This document shows, piece after piece, positions 22,800-34,834 of a DNA stretch of 64,000 bases. Position numbers and translations under genes: made by a program. Every line of letters begins with the position of its first letter. Position 1 is the stretch's first letter. The DNA comes from Ophiura sarsii (lineage: Eukaryota; Echinodermata; Ophiuroidea; Amphilepidida; Ophiuridae). The stretch spans positions 35,768,718 through 35,832,717 of the forward strand of contig CM069458.1 of the NCBI GenBank assembly GCA_035610835.1. The letters are read 5' to 3'. The notes under the pieces are model-generated. The model was given only the letters and a program-made list of their open reading frames with translations, was not told where the DNA came from and ran no database searches.

Positions 22800-23965
22800 T
22801 TTCAGTCAACATTGACTTTGGGTACGCATGATCGTTCCAAAACTCGCGGAAAAAGGGCGGTTTTCTGTATCATGTCCGCGGACATTCCGCGAACATACCA
22901 TGTCCGCGGACATTCCGCGAACATTTTATGTCCACAATTTTCCTAAATTAGGGGTGCTTTTTGAAGCTATGTCCGCGACAGGGCTGGAAAAGATGCAAGG
23001 TTTCCCTGCAAGAGAAATTTGATAAAGTTGGATTTACCGCTGGTTTAGCGGCGGAGAGGGCGGCCCCCCATAGAACCATAAAGGGCACATGCAATGCAAA
23101 TACAAGTGGTGTGATTTGAGTCAAGTCTACGAGGAGGGACCAGAAAGCATTCAATATATGTGCTAGTTGATTATGACATCAATTGTGGAACTATTGATAG
23201 CTCTGTGAGTACTATGAAAAGAAAATTCCAGGTGACTGGTTTGAATCTATTCATGATACTCACTGATAATCAATATACCACAAATGATGTCATTTGTGGC
23301 GTGTTCATTTTTCTGGCCCTGTTTATTGTAATGGAATGTCCCACAAAGACTTGTAGCAGGATTATCATCCCTTTTCCTGTGCCCTTTAAGCTTTTTGGAA
23401 AATTAAGGTCCAATTGATGCCATGGTGCATCATATTATGGAATATCGGCTGTATAATGCCTAATACTCTAAAAAAAAAAACTCTTAAAAAAATTTTTTAA
23501 AAATAAAAACATTTTTAGGGGGGGTAGGGATTTCCTGCGATATGGCAACATTTCCCGGCACAAGGAGCTTGCCGATTTGCCCTCTTTTGCCTGCCCTGGT
23601 CCGCGATTTCCCTAAATTAGGGGTGTTTTTTGAAGCTTTGTCCATGTTTTCCAAAAATAAGGGGTCATTTTGAAACCTATGTCCGCGATTTAACAAAATT
23701 AGGGGTGTTTTTTGTAGAGGTTTATGTATGCGAAGAAGAAAATAAAATAGAATGTCCTCGTTTTTCCCGCAAATAGAGTGACTATATATAAAGTGTCCTT
23801 GGAATGGTGAAAAAGGGGGGTCATTTTCAGGCAAAATGTCCGCCTTTTAGTACGAAAAAGGGGGTCAAATTGGCAAAATTGACCGCGAAACACCTTCAAA
23901 TAGGGGGTATTTCAAGATCCTGGAACAATCATGTGTTTATCTGAATACGAAGAGAGAACACCAGG
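22800..23965. mobile_element. Composite of GTCCGCGA-rich elements
   Basis: It starts with ACTTTGGGTACGCATGATCG and ends with TCCTGGAACAATCATGTG and GAATACGAAGAGAGAACACC. Repeated words are CATGTCCGCG, AAATTAGGGGTG and GAAAAAGGGGG. The same start and end occur at 39367-39850. The extra length here indicates an insertion or duplication, with a run of direct CATGTCCGCGGACATTCCGC copies near 22875. Confidence 0.65.
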
Positions 23966-24117
23966 ATTTTTTCATCTGTGTACTTTTGACCATCATAATT
24001 CCATGATTCCATTCAATATTATTTAATTATTATATTAAACAGTTGTAATTTTATCTATACCAACACTTCACAACAAGGTCATGGCCGAAATTTTATAATA
24101 CAGTGTAGCTATTGATA

Positions 24118-24303
24118 TACTGTAAAAGCTGAAATTTTGGCGGCGGTTTTATTTTGGCGAAAATTATGACACGCCAAAATAATGTTTTCAACATTCATGC
24201 AGTGCATCCAGAAGGTCACCCACGAAAAAAACAATTCGCGAAATGTCTATGATATCAAAATGTGCGAAAATATCTGTACACGAAAATATTGGCTTTTACA
24301 GTA
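24118..24303. mobile_element. TACTGTAAAAG-family miniature element, GCTGAAATTTT subfamily, copy 4
   Basis: TACTGTAAAAGCTGAAATTT to TTGGCTTTTACAGTA. The internal ATTCATGCAGTGCATCCAGA identifies the subfamily also seen at 25736 and 36767. Confidence 0.85.
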
Positions 24304-24438
24304 GCACACATTGTCTGCTGGTACAGTGGATTGACTGATAAACAGTCATTATATTGTCCATTGTTATGTTGATTAAGAAGTGTGACAGTAACAATAATTG
24401 TTTGTTTGGGCAAGCTTTTGAAGACAGGCAGTGGTATA

Positions 24439-25086
24439 AGGCAACAAAGAATAAATGTTTGTTTGTCCATAGAGGTCCAAAAAAGTTAGGGTCTGTAGGT
24501 TGGATAATTTTTATTTTTTTTATTTTTTAAATATGGATATTGTATTTGGGAATATAAATTTGGCATGAATACTGTGAATGATAGTCATCCAAACACAAAA
24601 CACATCACTTTGATAGTATTGAACTTTTTTTCATGAGTTTGTTAGAATTGAAATCCTGCTCGGACAGATTGTCTGTATAAAGTTGCAATATTGTAGTACT
24701 GGTTGCAACACTCGGTCAAAGGGTATTTTTTGTAACAAATTTGCAATGCGCAGATACCGTGAACATGTTGTCGGTCGCCGCCATTTATTATGATAGAAAA
24801 TTTGCAAAAAGTGAAATAACATAGTGGTGATGTTCTGTTAGATATATATACGTGAAAGTATTACTAAACCTATTTTTTCCCGAACTAACAAAAGAAATGT
24901 TTTATATTATGTTGAAATCAGCTTACAGCGTACGAAATTAGGAATAAGACGGTCCTTTTGGCCATTTAAATTGCTCAAAAAAAGTTATTTTAAAAACATA
25001 ATAGAAAATAAAAAAATAATATGGTCGGCACCAAGGTACATGGTTGGTCGGATGTGGACAAACAAACAAAAAAGTATTCTTGGCCT
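24439..25086. mobile_element. AGGC...GCCT TIR element, TTTGTTTGTCCA family, copy 1
   Basis: AGGCAACAAAGAATAAATGT and, inverted, AGGCCAAGAATACTTTTTTG, each followed by TTTGTTTGTCCA, form the ends. 648 bp, no coding sequence recognised. Confidence 0.72.
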
Positions 25087-25735
25087 AAAGGAACTCCTGT
25101 TTGTTTTGAATTTGACACAAGCTCAAATAATGATCAACAATTTCTTGATGCACCCCAGGATGCTTCACTTTCATCACATGACCAGATGACCTTCAGTTGT
25201 TAATTACTTTAACACATGTGTGACACTGTTTGTTCTGGTGATATTAAGCCCTGCTAATACTGTAGGGGCGCTAAGCATTATGGGGTACATCAAGAAATCT
25301 TCTTTGAATAATGATAGTGATAAATGACTTGCCTTGCATGTGCTTGCTTGACCTGGACGAGTTTCAAGACACCCTAGTTTTTTGGTTAAACCTTTAATAA
25401 CATTTTAACGCAAGTGAAAAACGTCAGGAAATGCATCTCATATGTTGTATCGTAACATATCTAGAAGATATGCCGAGTCACTTTTTTAAATGTTTTATCT
25501 GTTTTGTCTTAATTGCCATTTTCTGGGCCATTTTTACTTCCTAGTGTTTAGAAACTCACCATGCTATCACTGACCTTTCGAACGTGATAATAAGAGCCTC
25601 ATCCTACTGTAGTAGGCTGAGCTAAAAAATAATGGGGAATATTCCCAACATTGTTTTTATATAGTAGGATAAATGGAAAATATTTAATGGTAACATAAAT
25701 TGCTAGATTCCAAATGTGGTCAATGTATTCATGAG

Positions 25736-25944
25736 TACTGTAAAAACTGAAATTTTTGCGGTGGTTCTATTTTCACGCTTTTCGCACAAAATATTTTTTC
25801 TGCGAAAATTATAACACACGAAAATATTGTTTTCAACATTCATACAGTGCATCCAGAAGGTCGCGAAAAAAACAATTCGTGAAATGTATATGATATCAAA
25901 ATGCACGAAAATACCTTTACGCGAAAATGATGGCTTTTACAGTA
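25736..25944. mobile_element. TACTGTAAAAG-family miniature element, GCTGAAATTTT subfamily, copy 5
   Basis: TACTGTAAAAACTGAAATTT to ATGGCTTTTACAGTA, with CAGTGCATCCAGAAGGTCGC inside. A member of the other subfamily starts 50 bp further on. Confidence 0.85.
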
Positions 25945-25993
25945 TGCTTCTCACATTATAACATCGGCCAGATGATGTAATGTAATGTTAAAA

Positions 25994-26199
25994 TACTGTA
26001 AAAGTGGTAATTTTGTTGCTACATTTATTTTCATGCTTGAAGCCGCTACCGTGAAAGTGACAACACATACACAAATATATTTCTGTCACGTATAGGTATA
26101 CATGATGAAGCTTTTCATGAATTTAAATACATGCAGAACAGTTAAAATTTGGCAAAGCGCGAACAAATTAATTGCGCGAAAATTGTCACTTTTACAGTA
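25994..26199. mobile_element. TACTGTAAAAG-family miniature element, copy 6
   Basis: TACTGTAAAAGTGGTAATTT to TTGTCACTTTTACAGTA, with a CACGTATAGGTATACATGA core. A clean pair of inverted ends. Confidence 0.85.
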
Positions 26200-26359
26200 G
26201 TCATCCTCCTGTGATTAATTTTCCGCGCTCTGCCCATTAGAAGCTGTTTTGGTTGAAAGTTTGTTGTTGCTTTTTTTTTTGGGGGGGGGGGTATTTTTTA
26301 ATTTTTAATTTGGAAGTTCATTATGTCCATTGATATTTACAATTACAAAAGAAATTTGT

Positions 26360-26653
26360 TTAACCCTAACCAGTAAAGCTAGTTTTTTGTGCGTATCGGG
26401 GGGAGGGGGGAAAAATTGCTATTTTTTTGACCCGAAAAATCACCCAGCACCCCCCGGGATTCGATCGCCGGACCATCCGCACCCAAGTCTGTCCCTCTAC
26501 CAACTGAGCTAACTCCCTAGGTCATATGCGGCCACAAACTCCGTGGCCACATATGCCTGCGGTAGGTGACGTCATCGCGGCAATGCAGCAGCACGTGCCT
26601 GGAGATAGTTTCTGGCAGTGAGATTTAGTGAGATTCAGTGCGGTTAGGGTTAT
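26360..26653 (-). mobile_element. TTAA-flanked element with tRNA-like module, family A copy 2
   Basis: The ends are TTTAACCCTAACC and, inverted, TATAACCCTAACC. On minus it reads the same head as copy 1 (AAACTATCTCCA, TGCTGCTGCATTG, GACGTCACCTACCGCAGGCA), then GGGAGTTAGCTCAGTTGGTA, ATGGTCCGGCGATCGAATCC and GGTGATTTTTCGGGTC. Divergence from copy 1 is clear but moderate, so this is a family and not an assembly duplicate. Confidence 0.8.
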
Positions 26654-26694
26654 AGCATATTTTAATGTAGTGGAGCATGAAAAGCGCAAACATT

Positions 26695-27310
26695 AGGCAA
26701 AAAAAAAATTGTTTGGTTGCCCTTTCACCTCAATTTGTTGGGGGGTCGGTAGGTCGATATATATATATATATATATATTTTTTTTTTTTAATTTCTTTTT
26801 AGATGTCAAAGAATGCCAAAAATACACTTTCAAGTGAATTAGATATGTTTTTATTTCGAAATATAAGTGTTTTTACAAATGTAAAATGGAAGATGAAAGG
26901 GATTTTACATGATTTTTGCATACATTACCAATCTTTTCTTACACAAACAATTCACACTCAGACAAATCAGATATCTATAAACTTGATGTAGTGCATATGG
27001 TGTTTTATTAAAATTGCCTGAGCGAAACATGTGAGGTGAAATGTTATGTTTACGATTGTTGTGTACCTGCTCTTTTAGCATCAGCCTATAAGCTCCTAGA
27101 GAGGAATAAAATATGTATGGCCTAAGAATATGTGTCTGCAATACATTTTAAATGAACAGCAACCGTAATTCACCATCTCGTAAGCATTTATATTCATGAA
27201 ATCTACTTTTTTGTCCCCTTTTTTTTTTGAAAAAAAAAAACACGACAGAGATTTTTCAATATTTACGGTCGGTCGGGAAAGGGCAACCAAACAATTTTTT
27301 TTTGTTGCCT
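26695..27310. mobile_element. AGGC...GCCT TIR element, GGTTGCCCTTTC type
   Basis: AGGCAAAAAAAAAATTGTTT and, inverted, AGGCAACAAAAAAAAATTGT run on into GGTTGCCCTTTC, about 32 bp of inverted ends. It contains a (TA)n run at about 26758 and GGTCGGTAGGTCG. 616 bp. Confidence 0.8.
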
Positions 27311-27611
27311 TATTGTGGCACATATATATATTTTCCCCATTTACAGTATGCAAATCACGAGCAAGAGGGGAGTTTAAAATATGAATTACCCAGGAGGTTC
27401 CCTACCCGCGTTCCCTACCTGGGATCCCTAGCCTATCTGACACATTTGTGTGTAGCAACCTACATGCATACAAAGTACATTTGTATTCAACACTTCAAAA
27501 TCATAAATGGCTTTCTTTTGGTGGATCCATAATTAAAACCCAATACATGAAATAATTTCCCAGATGCTTTCAAATAAACGGGTATCTTTTCAACATCACA
27601 TGCAGTACAGA

Positions 27612-27776
27612 TAGGGTAGGGAAAAAAAAGATTGCCGGGGTTTTTCCGCTCCTTATATGTTATATAGAGGTCCTATACTGTTTGTTATATAGAGGTAGGA
27701 AAAAACAAGAAAGCATTTTTTGTACTCCTATATAGGGTAGGAAAAAAATGAGATTTAATTTTTTTCTCCACCCCTA
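27612..27776. mobile_element. TAGGGGTGG TIR element, diverged copy 2
   Basis: TAGGGTAGGGAAAAAAAAGA to TTTTTCTCCACCCCTA, with GTTATATAGAGGTAGGAAA inside, like the 59551 element but more decayed. Confidence 0.55.
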
Positions 27777-27857
27777 AGTACAGAGTTTCTGTGTAGAAAA
27801 GTGGTATCATATTGATCGTAACGCAATGATGCTCTTTTGCCATTACACCTCTTTTCG

Positions 27858-27965
27858 TATTCCCTTATTACCCTAACCTTCCATATCACCACAAAACACT
27901 ACACTACTTGGTGCATGTGGTGTGACTCCCACACAGGCGACCCAGGTTCCATTCCCAGCGTGGCA
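27858..27965 (+). mobile_element. Possible further tRNA-like element, partial
   Basis: A CCCTAACC-type end (TTACCCTAACCTTCC at about 27867) is followed by GGTGCATGTGGTGTGACTCC and a B-box-like CAGGTTCCATTCCCAG at 27946-27961. No matching right end could be fixed, so this may be a decayed member of the TTAA/tRNA-like group. Confidence 0.35.
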
Positions 27966-28713
27966 CAGCCGGACTTTCCCTCCTAATTGAACCAATTTTT
28001 ATTCCCCAAAAGCATTTCTAAGCTTTCTCAATAGTTATCATACGAATCTCTACATCATAACACCCACAGCAAAGGCATCAGTAGGCCGCAAAAACGAACG
28101 ACACATATCTTGGAAAACAACAATACCGTGCATGCCACACCCTTTAATACTTTGATTGACATCCTCAATTAATAAATACCTCAATTGACATGAATACTTC
28201 TACGTCCCCTGGGGTTTAGTTAAAAGCCTCCGTACAAAAGAAGATTTTTAAGACACCACCACAATGCATTGCGTTTTTGCAAAATGCCCTAATTCTGGTC
28301 TCTAATTTGACTCGGTTCCCATAGACATATATGCACACAATCATGGCTTCATAGCGCATTCATCGTTGGAGCTCTTAAGTTCTAGTTTACATGAATGAAT
28401 AAATTAGTTATCAGTGTTCCTTTTTCTTATTTCTAAAACTTAAAAGAGCTCGACAAATGCACTCATTGTGTGAAAAAAGCTTTAGTTGGCTGGCGTTTGA
28501 GCAATGCATTGTGGGAAGACCTTAAAATCTTCTTTGCTTCCTGTACAGAAGCCATTCAATTTTATAAGAAACAAAATTCCTGGGTGATTTCCCTGATGTA
28601 ACCATTGCTAGACATATTTAACTTGAGTTAATTTATTGTCCTCTACGCAGTGATATCTGTGTTACAAACAGCATTTAAATATGAGCGATTGATATTTGAT
28701 TGCATGTATTAAT

Positions 28714-28836
28714 GTACAGCATACATGTACTAAAGGCATGTGCATGAATTTCGTGAATGAAATTTTATGTAGCATCTTGCCATTACCTGGCCTGCTGAAT
28801 TACATTCCCCCCCCCCCCCCCCCCCCCCTGAACTCA
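28714..28836. repeat. Dispersed repeat ending in a poly-C run, copy 1
   Basis: GTACAGCATACATGTACTAA, GGCATGTGCATGAATTTCGT and CCTGCTGAATTACATTC lead into 22 Cs (28807-28828) then TGAACT. The same order recurs at 29722-29838. Confidence 0.75.
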
Positions 28837-29721
28837 GGCCAAACAAAATAAACTGTTGTGTTGCCTCAAGTGCCAAACAGTCAATAGTTAGGTCACCCAA
28901 GCCCTATATGAAAGCTATGAAGATTGTTAAACTGGGTCAGTCGTCACAAACATGCACAAACACAATAGTCAAACGACCTTGCTATTGTCATGCTATTGTC
29001 AACACTCCCTACACAGAGGTCTGCAGTGCAAATCTGTACCATTTTCGCAGTGTAATGTCTATGGCAGATTTCATTCCGTGGTATAAAGCTATGAGGTTTC
29101 CGTGGTCTTCGCTATCTCCAAGCAGATAGAGCAATACGTACATTGACTTTTTTGTAGACGAGGGTTCATTTCATGATTTGGTGCGGTTTAGAATGAGTTA
29201 GGATTCCTGTAATTTTGAAGACCACGGATTTTCAAAGCGTGAATTTTCCGACATTGTACGACATGAATTTGGTCACCAGACGTGTTTAAAACTATACATT
29301 TTACCGTTCTGCAGATGTTCTTGACCCTCCTCTAAAATTCTACAAGATTTTTAACACGTTTCTTAGTTTTTGAGATGCCCAAATAGACCATTTTCCGAAG
29401 CTATTTCTAGCAAATATTGCAGTCACTAAGACTCCATTGTTTTCTTGCGTATAACAAAATATGACACGCATCGTGACCTCCTACTGGCTGCAAAAATCTT
29501 GAAGTCCATCAGTCATTCAATTTTCCTTTTTTTCTTTGCTGATAAATATTACTGACAGACCGTGGTTCATGACAAGACAAAAACTGGTATGTCAATTTGA
29601 CTAATGTTTAGAGAGCAATAATAGTTTAAAAGCAATCTATTCAAGCAAAAAGTTATTCATTTCAAGCAGAATAATAGTAAAGTATTGACAAATTGGGTAA
29701 ATTCTTAAAAAAAAAAGTCTA

Positions 29722-29838
29722 ATGTACAGCATACTAAAGGCATGTGCATGAATTTTGTGAGTGAAATTGTATGTAGCTTCTCTTGCCATTACCCGACCTG
29801 CTGAATTACATTCCACCCCCCCCCCCCCCCCCACCCTG
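29722..29838. repeat. Dispersed repeat ending in a poly-C run, copy 2
   Basis: GTACAGCATACTAAAGGCAT, then ACCTGCTGAATTACATTCCA and C-runs, then CCCTGAACTTATG. Same strand as copy 1, about 1 kb away. Confidence 0.75.
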
Positions 29839-29950
29839 AACTTATGAATAAAATGATCACAACATAAAGCTCATAAAGGTTATCCATATTGTGAATCTGC
29901 AGCCATTTTGATGGTATGACTAAACTGTGTTTAATAAATTTCTGACTAAA

Positions 29951-30258
29951 GCGACGAAAGAAAAAAACCCTGTTTTACGGGCGGACGCACCTGTCAAGTA
30001 GACCGGGTCGGTGGGTCTTTTTTTTTGGTCTTTATTTTTGGTCTTTTTTTTTAACCTAAAAATGTCACAAAATCTGCATAAATCAGGATTTTTTTTGAAA
30101 ATGTGTGAGAAAAAAAATGTCTACAGATTTTCGGACAAAAAACGGCTGATTTAAAATGATTTGAGAAGAAGAAAAATCTAAAAAATCTTGGAAACAATCT
30201 TGAAAAACGCAAAAAGTGGGTCGGTCGGGCCCGTAAAACAGGGTTTTTTTCCCTCGCC
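29951..30258. mobile_element. GGCGACGAAAAACCCTGTTTTAC family, copy 1
   Basis: GCGACGAAAGAAAAAAACCC then TGTTTTACGGGCGG at the left; CCCGTAAAACAGGGTTTTTT and CCTCGCC at the right, inverted. GGGTCGGTCGGGCCCGTAAA lies near the right end. Confidence 0.8.
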
Positions 30259-30513
30259 CAAAGACACATCTGTTGGATACATATTTCAAAGTGCAATTCA
30301 TATTATAAATTACATGTACATGTACATTGTAGGTCATGCACAAATGCAACTGAATGCACTTTAGTAGTGGGGAAAAGGTGGGTGTGAGCCACGGATCATG
30401 TTACACACACCTTTGGAGTAGGTTCTGCTTGGCTACACCGTCCACACTCTCTTTAGTACAATAATGCGTGACACAGCAGGAGAATCATCATCATCTCTGA
30501 GTCGTGAACGTGA

Positions 30514-30763
30514 TTAACAATTTCCACGCGGCAGGCGACTGCAGACGACATTCCAAAATTTCACAAAATGTTTAAAAAATTTCACAATTATTGGATTTCA
30601 TAACCATATTTGGAATCACCATGTGAAAATACATTAAAATAAGTACAAACATTCCCAGTATTGGTTCAGTAATTATTTTGACAGGCTATGAAAACTGGGA
30701 AAGATTTCTGAAAAATCTGTTTTGAAATGGTAAAACTAATATAGCGGCGTGGAAAGTGCTTAA
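30514..30763 (+). mobile_element. TTAA miniature element, CACGCGGCAGGC family, copy 1
   Basis: TTAACAATTTCCACGCGGC at the left and GGCGTGGAAAGTGCTTAA at the right form inverted ends at TTAA, as in piggyBac-like MITEs. The body has CTGCAGACGACATTCC, AAATTTCACAAAATG and AGTATTGGTTCAGTAAT, shared by all copies. Non-coding, 250 bp. Confidence 0.85.
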
Positions 30764-30784
30764 CCACCTCGGATGGCAAATTCG

Positions 30785-31022
30785 ATGGAGATTACCAGAG
30801 CACATCTTTACAAGCACCCATTTTGGGCTCATCATTGACTGGGTAGGCAACAGTACAGAGCAATACAATTTGATGGAGATTACTAGAGCACATCTTTACA
30901 AGCACCCATTTTGGGCTCATCATTGACTGGGTAGGCAACAGTATGGAGATTACTAGAGCACATCTTTACAAGCACCCATTTTGGGCTCATCATTGACCGG
31001 GTTAGGCAACAGAGCAATGCAA
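30785..31022. repeat. Tandem repeat, three copies of about 70-89 bp
   Basis: Units start at 30785, 30873 and 30943 with ATGGAGATTACNAGAGCACA and contain CACCCATTTTGGGCTCATCA. They directly follow the TTAA element that ends at 30763. Confidence 0.9.
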
Positions 31023-31308
31023 GTTTACCCTTCTCAAACTCTATGACTGAATAATATTCTATCTGTGTGTCCATTCTACACACAAATGGCATTAGTGTCA
31101 GTTTTAATGCATTTTTGGTGTAGACCTCCGCCCTCCTTTTCATTCAATTCCATTTGTTTAATATATATATATATATAATATTGGTGGGTTTTTTTAAATT
31201 TCACCCAAATTCCAGAATTATTTTGGAAAAAGATGAGAAAAAACTACCGTCCCACCCTACCTAAGAGAACTGTTTGCCCGTACAACAGGCTTTTTTCCCC
31301 CGTCGCCT

Positions 31309-31603
31309 TAAGGGGACGAAAATTTTAAAAAAAACACCCTGTTTTAAGGGCGGACGGACCCGTCAAGTAGGGTCAGTCCGTCGGGCAATTTTTTCTTCTT
31401 TTAATTCTTTTTATTACCTAAAATGGCACTAAAATCCGCAAAAATATGTAATTTTTATAAAAATCGGTGGAAGAAAAAAAATTGACATATTTCGGCCAAA
31501 AAACGGCTGATTTTACATGATTTGAGAAGGAAAAAAATCTTGAAAAACTCGAAAAGTGGGTCGGTCGGGCCCGTAAAACAGGCTTTTTTATTTTCCTCGC
31601 CTA
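31309..31603. mobile_element. GGCGACGAAAAACCCTGTTTTAC family, copy 2
   Basis: TTAAGGGGACGAAAATTTTA, CACCCTGTTTTAAGGGCGGA to GGGCCCGTAAAACAGGC and TCCTCGCC. A right-end fragment of another copy (CGTACAACAGGC, then CGTCGCCTTA) abuts it directly on the left, at about 31278-31310. Confidence 0.78.
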
Positions 31604-32006
31604 ATAGCATTTTTTACTTCTCACTTCAAACCTTGTATCTATTGTAATGCCGCCACGGCTTCTCTTACAAGGTCAGTGTTATGCTTATTAAAATTGTCCC
31701 TTTCTCAGAAATGACACAACAAATATTTATTTATTCAAAATGATAACATTTTATAATAAATTTGTTTAATTATCCTTGTTCCCTGAATATGGCTGCAAGG
31801 TTAACTTCCGTACGTCAAAGACCATTAAATGTTTCAATGTAACGCCAACAGTGGCTCTGAATATTATAACATATTCGTAATGATTATTGGTTTTATATCA
31901 AAACAACCCTCTAAACTCCATACAAAACCAATGTGTTATTAATTTGAGATAATACTCAAAGGTACTTTGGGTACAAGCATCAAATCACACCATACGCAAT
32001 GCTTTA

Positions 32007-32360
32007 ACAAACTTTTCATTTTCATGATGCAAATGTGCACATTTTAGCACGCACATGCTCTGTCAATTTTTGAAATAAAAAGGAAATGAATGAGTTATTA
32101 TTTCCGTTCAATTATGGTAATCCAAATGTTAAGGTTTCTTTGAAATGAACATTATGTGATTTTATCAAAACAACTGCAACATACACGTCAGCTTTTACAA
32201 AATTAACATTCTCGTGATGCAAATGTGCGAATTTTGGCACGCACATGTTACGTCAAATTTTGAAATTAAAATGAAATGAGTTGTTAATACCATTCAATTG
32301 TGGTAATCCAAATGTTCAGGTTTCTGAACGTAATGTAATGTAATGTAATTTTATCAAAAA
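32007..32360. repeat. Direct duplication, about 192-bp period
   Basis: GATGCAAATGTGCACATTTT, GCACGCACATG and TGGTAATCCAAATGTTAAGG occur at about 32025-32130 and again, diverged, about 192 bp later. A short TAATG run follows. Confidence 0.75.
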
Positions 32361-32457
32361 ATGAAATGGAAAATTACATTATGATCTTATTTGCATTGCC
32401 ATCCTCATGCACATGTGATTTGCTGATCTACAACTTGAGTTTGGCACATCTGTGTGG

Positions 32458-32672
32458 TTAACTCCCTGGGGTCTACCTGTCTATCTTACAGTGGTTCTGA
32501 TTGGTTTATTACAAGATGTACTCATTTGAATAGCCAATTAAAATGCAGCTTGTAAAATATTTCACTCCCATCTTTATCAGGGATACAATTATTCTAACAC
32601 TGTCTCTGATTGGCGCAATAAATGATGTATCTATCTTTCTACCCAATCGGCCGGTAGTTCTCTGGGGGTTAA
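32458..32672 (+). mobile_element. TTAA miniature element, CCCTGGGGTCTACC family, copy 1
   Basis: The ends TTAACTCCCTGGGGTCTACC and, inverted, TTAACCCCCAGAGAACTACC sit at TTAA. The body (CTGATTGGTTTATTACAAGA, ATTTCACTCCCATCTTTATC) recurs in opposite orientation at 58421-58631. Confidence 0.8.
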
Positions 32673-33261
32673 TACTTCACTCAAAATCAGGATTTAAATT
32701 CTTGTTTTTATTGGAAAATATCTTTGCTGAACACGAGTACTGTAAGCTAACCGTTATGAATAGCTGCATTTTATGCACACATAGTAGAGACAACAATTTG
32801 ATCATTTTGTTTTACACACAGTAAATACAACATAACATCTGACCTAGTATTCAATTATCAATACGAGGCATTCTGGTTACATGATTAACATTTAAATTGT
32901 CAAACGAGGTTACGCTTATGAGTGCAATGGAGAAAAAGATATATCATGCAATTTCAATTAAATTAAATATTGTCTGAGCGCAACACACTTTTATTAGTGT
33001 ATGAATATGTCTTTATTATTGCATGACGCAAGATAGTTAATTAAGACATACGTACAGACGTACATACTGTAACATCTAATAATCTTATCGACTCTTCAAT
33101 AAATATCCTTACTTTTGAAACAATAAGGGTCACATTGAATATTGTCATTTTTAGAGCTGTTGACAGACTGAAGCTCTTTCAAAGGGTCAATCTTATTTGG
33201 GCGCTCAAAACCGCGGATCTTTCCGTGGGCGATATCCAGAATTTATGATTCTCTTCAAATA

Positions 33262-33485
33262 TCATGATGTGTCCTCGTTTTTTGCGCAAATAGGGGGACT
33301 ATATACAAAGTATCCTTGAAATGGTGAAAAAAGGGTGTTATTTCCAGTCAAAATGTCTACTTTTGTGCGAAAAAGGGGTCAGATTAGCAAAATTGTCCGT
33401 AAAACGCCGTCAAAAATAGGGGGTATTTCAAGATCCTGGAACAATCATGTGTTACCCCTCTGAATACGAAGAGAGAACACCGGGT
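33262..33485. mobile_element. GTCCGCGA-rich family, 3' half
   Basis: GTGTCCTCGTTTTTTGCGCA through AAGATCCTGGAACAATCATG to CGAAGAGAGAACACCGGG matches the right half of the 39367 copy. Confidence 0.7.
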
Positions 33486-34086
33486 ATTGGACCCACACCT
33501 GTCCCACTGGTTGCCCACACCTGTCCCACCGGTTACCCACACTTGGCCTGCTTTGTAGATGAGGATTTGACATACAGAAAAGAAAAATCCACAATTATTC
33601 TAAAATATATTTATCAAAAAATTGATATCAAAAACCTTTTTAAAAATTTACAGATGGACTTCAAATGCACAGCTTACTACAATACAAACAAAATTGCGCC
33701 ACAAATTTGTGAAGGTCAAAGATGTCGGCAATTACAATATCCATCATTTTAAAACCATACGAAAATATATATCAGACTTAAAATTTCATTTAGAAATCAC
33801 TCGCATATATGAGCGTAGCCTTGACATTTTATGCTTCATTTATTCTATTTCATTGTTGTAAACAAGACCAATTAAGATTCCTAGATGACAAATTAGCCAA
33901 ATTACCCCAGTTTTAAATGTCAGGGCAATATCTCTAATTGACGATTAATTTAGTAGTAATGTTTTCGGGATCCAATAATATTAAAGGTTATTAAAGATTA
34001 TTAGTATAATTTGCTATACAGGGTGTCCTAAAGGATGTCCATGCTTCACGTTAAGAGAGTTGGGAAATTGTTACAGAAGAACCATA

Positions 34087-34387
34087 AGGTGCCGAATAAA
34101 AACCACAACCTGTTTAACGGCCCGACCGACCCACCTTTTGCGATTATTGGAATTTTTGTTCTTTAGATAATTTCTTCTTAAATCATGTAAAATCAGCCGT
34201 TTTTTTTGGCCAAACTCTGCCGACATTCTTTTTTCACAATTTGTTGTTGTTGAAATTCCTGATTTTTACAGATTTTGGTGACATTTTAGGTAAAAAATCA
34301 AACAAAACAGAAAAAACTGCCCGAAAGACCGACCCTACTTGACAGGTCTGTCCGCCCGTAAAAGAGGGTGTGTGTTTTTTGTCGCCT
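34087..34387. mobile_element. GGCGACGAAAAACCCTGTTTTAC family, copy 3 (inverted)
   Basis: The internal order is reversed relative to copies 1 and 2: ACCGACCCACCTTTTGCG near the left and GACAGGTCTGTCCGCCCGTA near the right, ending GTCGCCT. Confidence 0.75.
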
Positions 34388-34631
34388 AACTTGATTGAAC
34401 TATCAAAGAATTTGTTTTAAACAAAACAGGACACTGCATTTAATTTACGTGAATCTGGAAATGTTACTGTTACTTTCAATGCACAATTGCCAGTTTCGAG
34501 GGTAGTTAATTTCGCAAATCAACATCCCTAGCGAAATTAGGTAGTTTTACAGTACAAGGTTTCATAGAACAGCCGCGCGGAGATATGCCCCTCAAATTAT
34601 TTATGTGAATGTATAATGAGAAGTGACTTAC

Positions 34632-34834
34632 TAGAAAGTTTGGCCCAGTTGACTTAGTCTGACAAGTTTTGATCTCATTCAGACAGTGGTCCAAGTATCT
34701 GTCATCTTTGAGTTTATCGGCCCATAATCCCCAATGCAGGTCAACCACCTCAAACTCGTAGCCTTTCTTGGCGCAGTATTCTCGTAGTTTAGGGTAGACT
34801 CTTTCCATCAGCGCGTTCCTTTCAACCTCGGAAT
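34632..34834 (-). CDS. NACHT-WD gene, exon 2 (DUF4062 core)
   Basis: This exon codes residues 118-185. The acceptor CTCCGCAG/A and donor CTA/GTAAGT frame 203 bases, phase 1 in and phase 0 out. The translation has family hallmarks: VYPKLREYCAKKGYEFEVVD, then the HWGL block, a CLNEIKTCQ helix and GPNF, all typical of the N-terminal domain of NWD-type proteins. It is flanked by the two largest introns, 19.2 kb on the 5' side and 15.2 kb on the 3' side. Confidence 0.9.

Larger units (their letters stand above)
19392..34631 (-). other. Intron 2 (15.2 kb)
   Basis: A large repeat-filled intron. Besides the listed elements, I see no convincing coding sequence in 20760-21130, 21500-22800, 25100-25730, 28230-28700, 28840-29700, 31610-32000, 32680-33260 or 33490-34080. 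Local open frames there are short, AT-driven and match no family I recognise. Confidence 0.6.
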
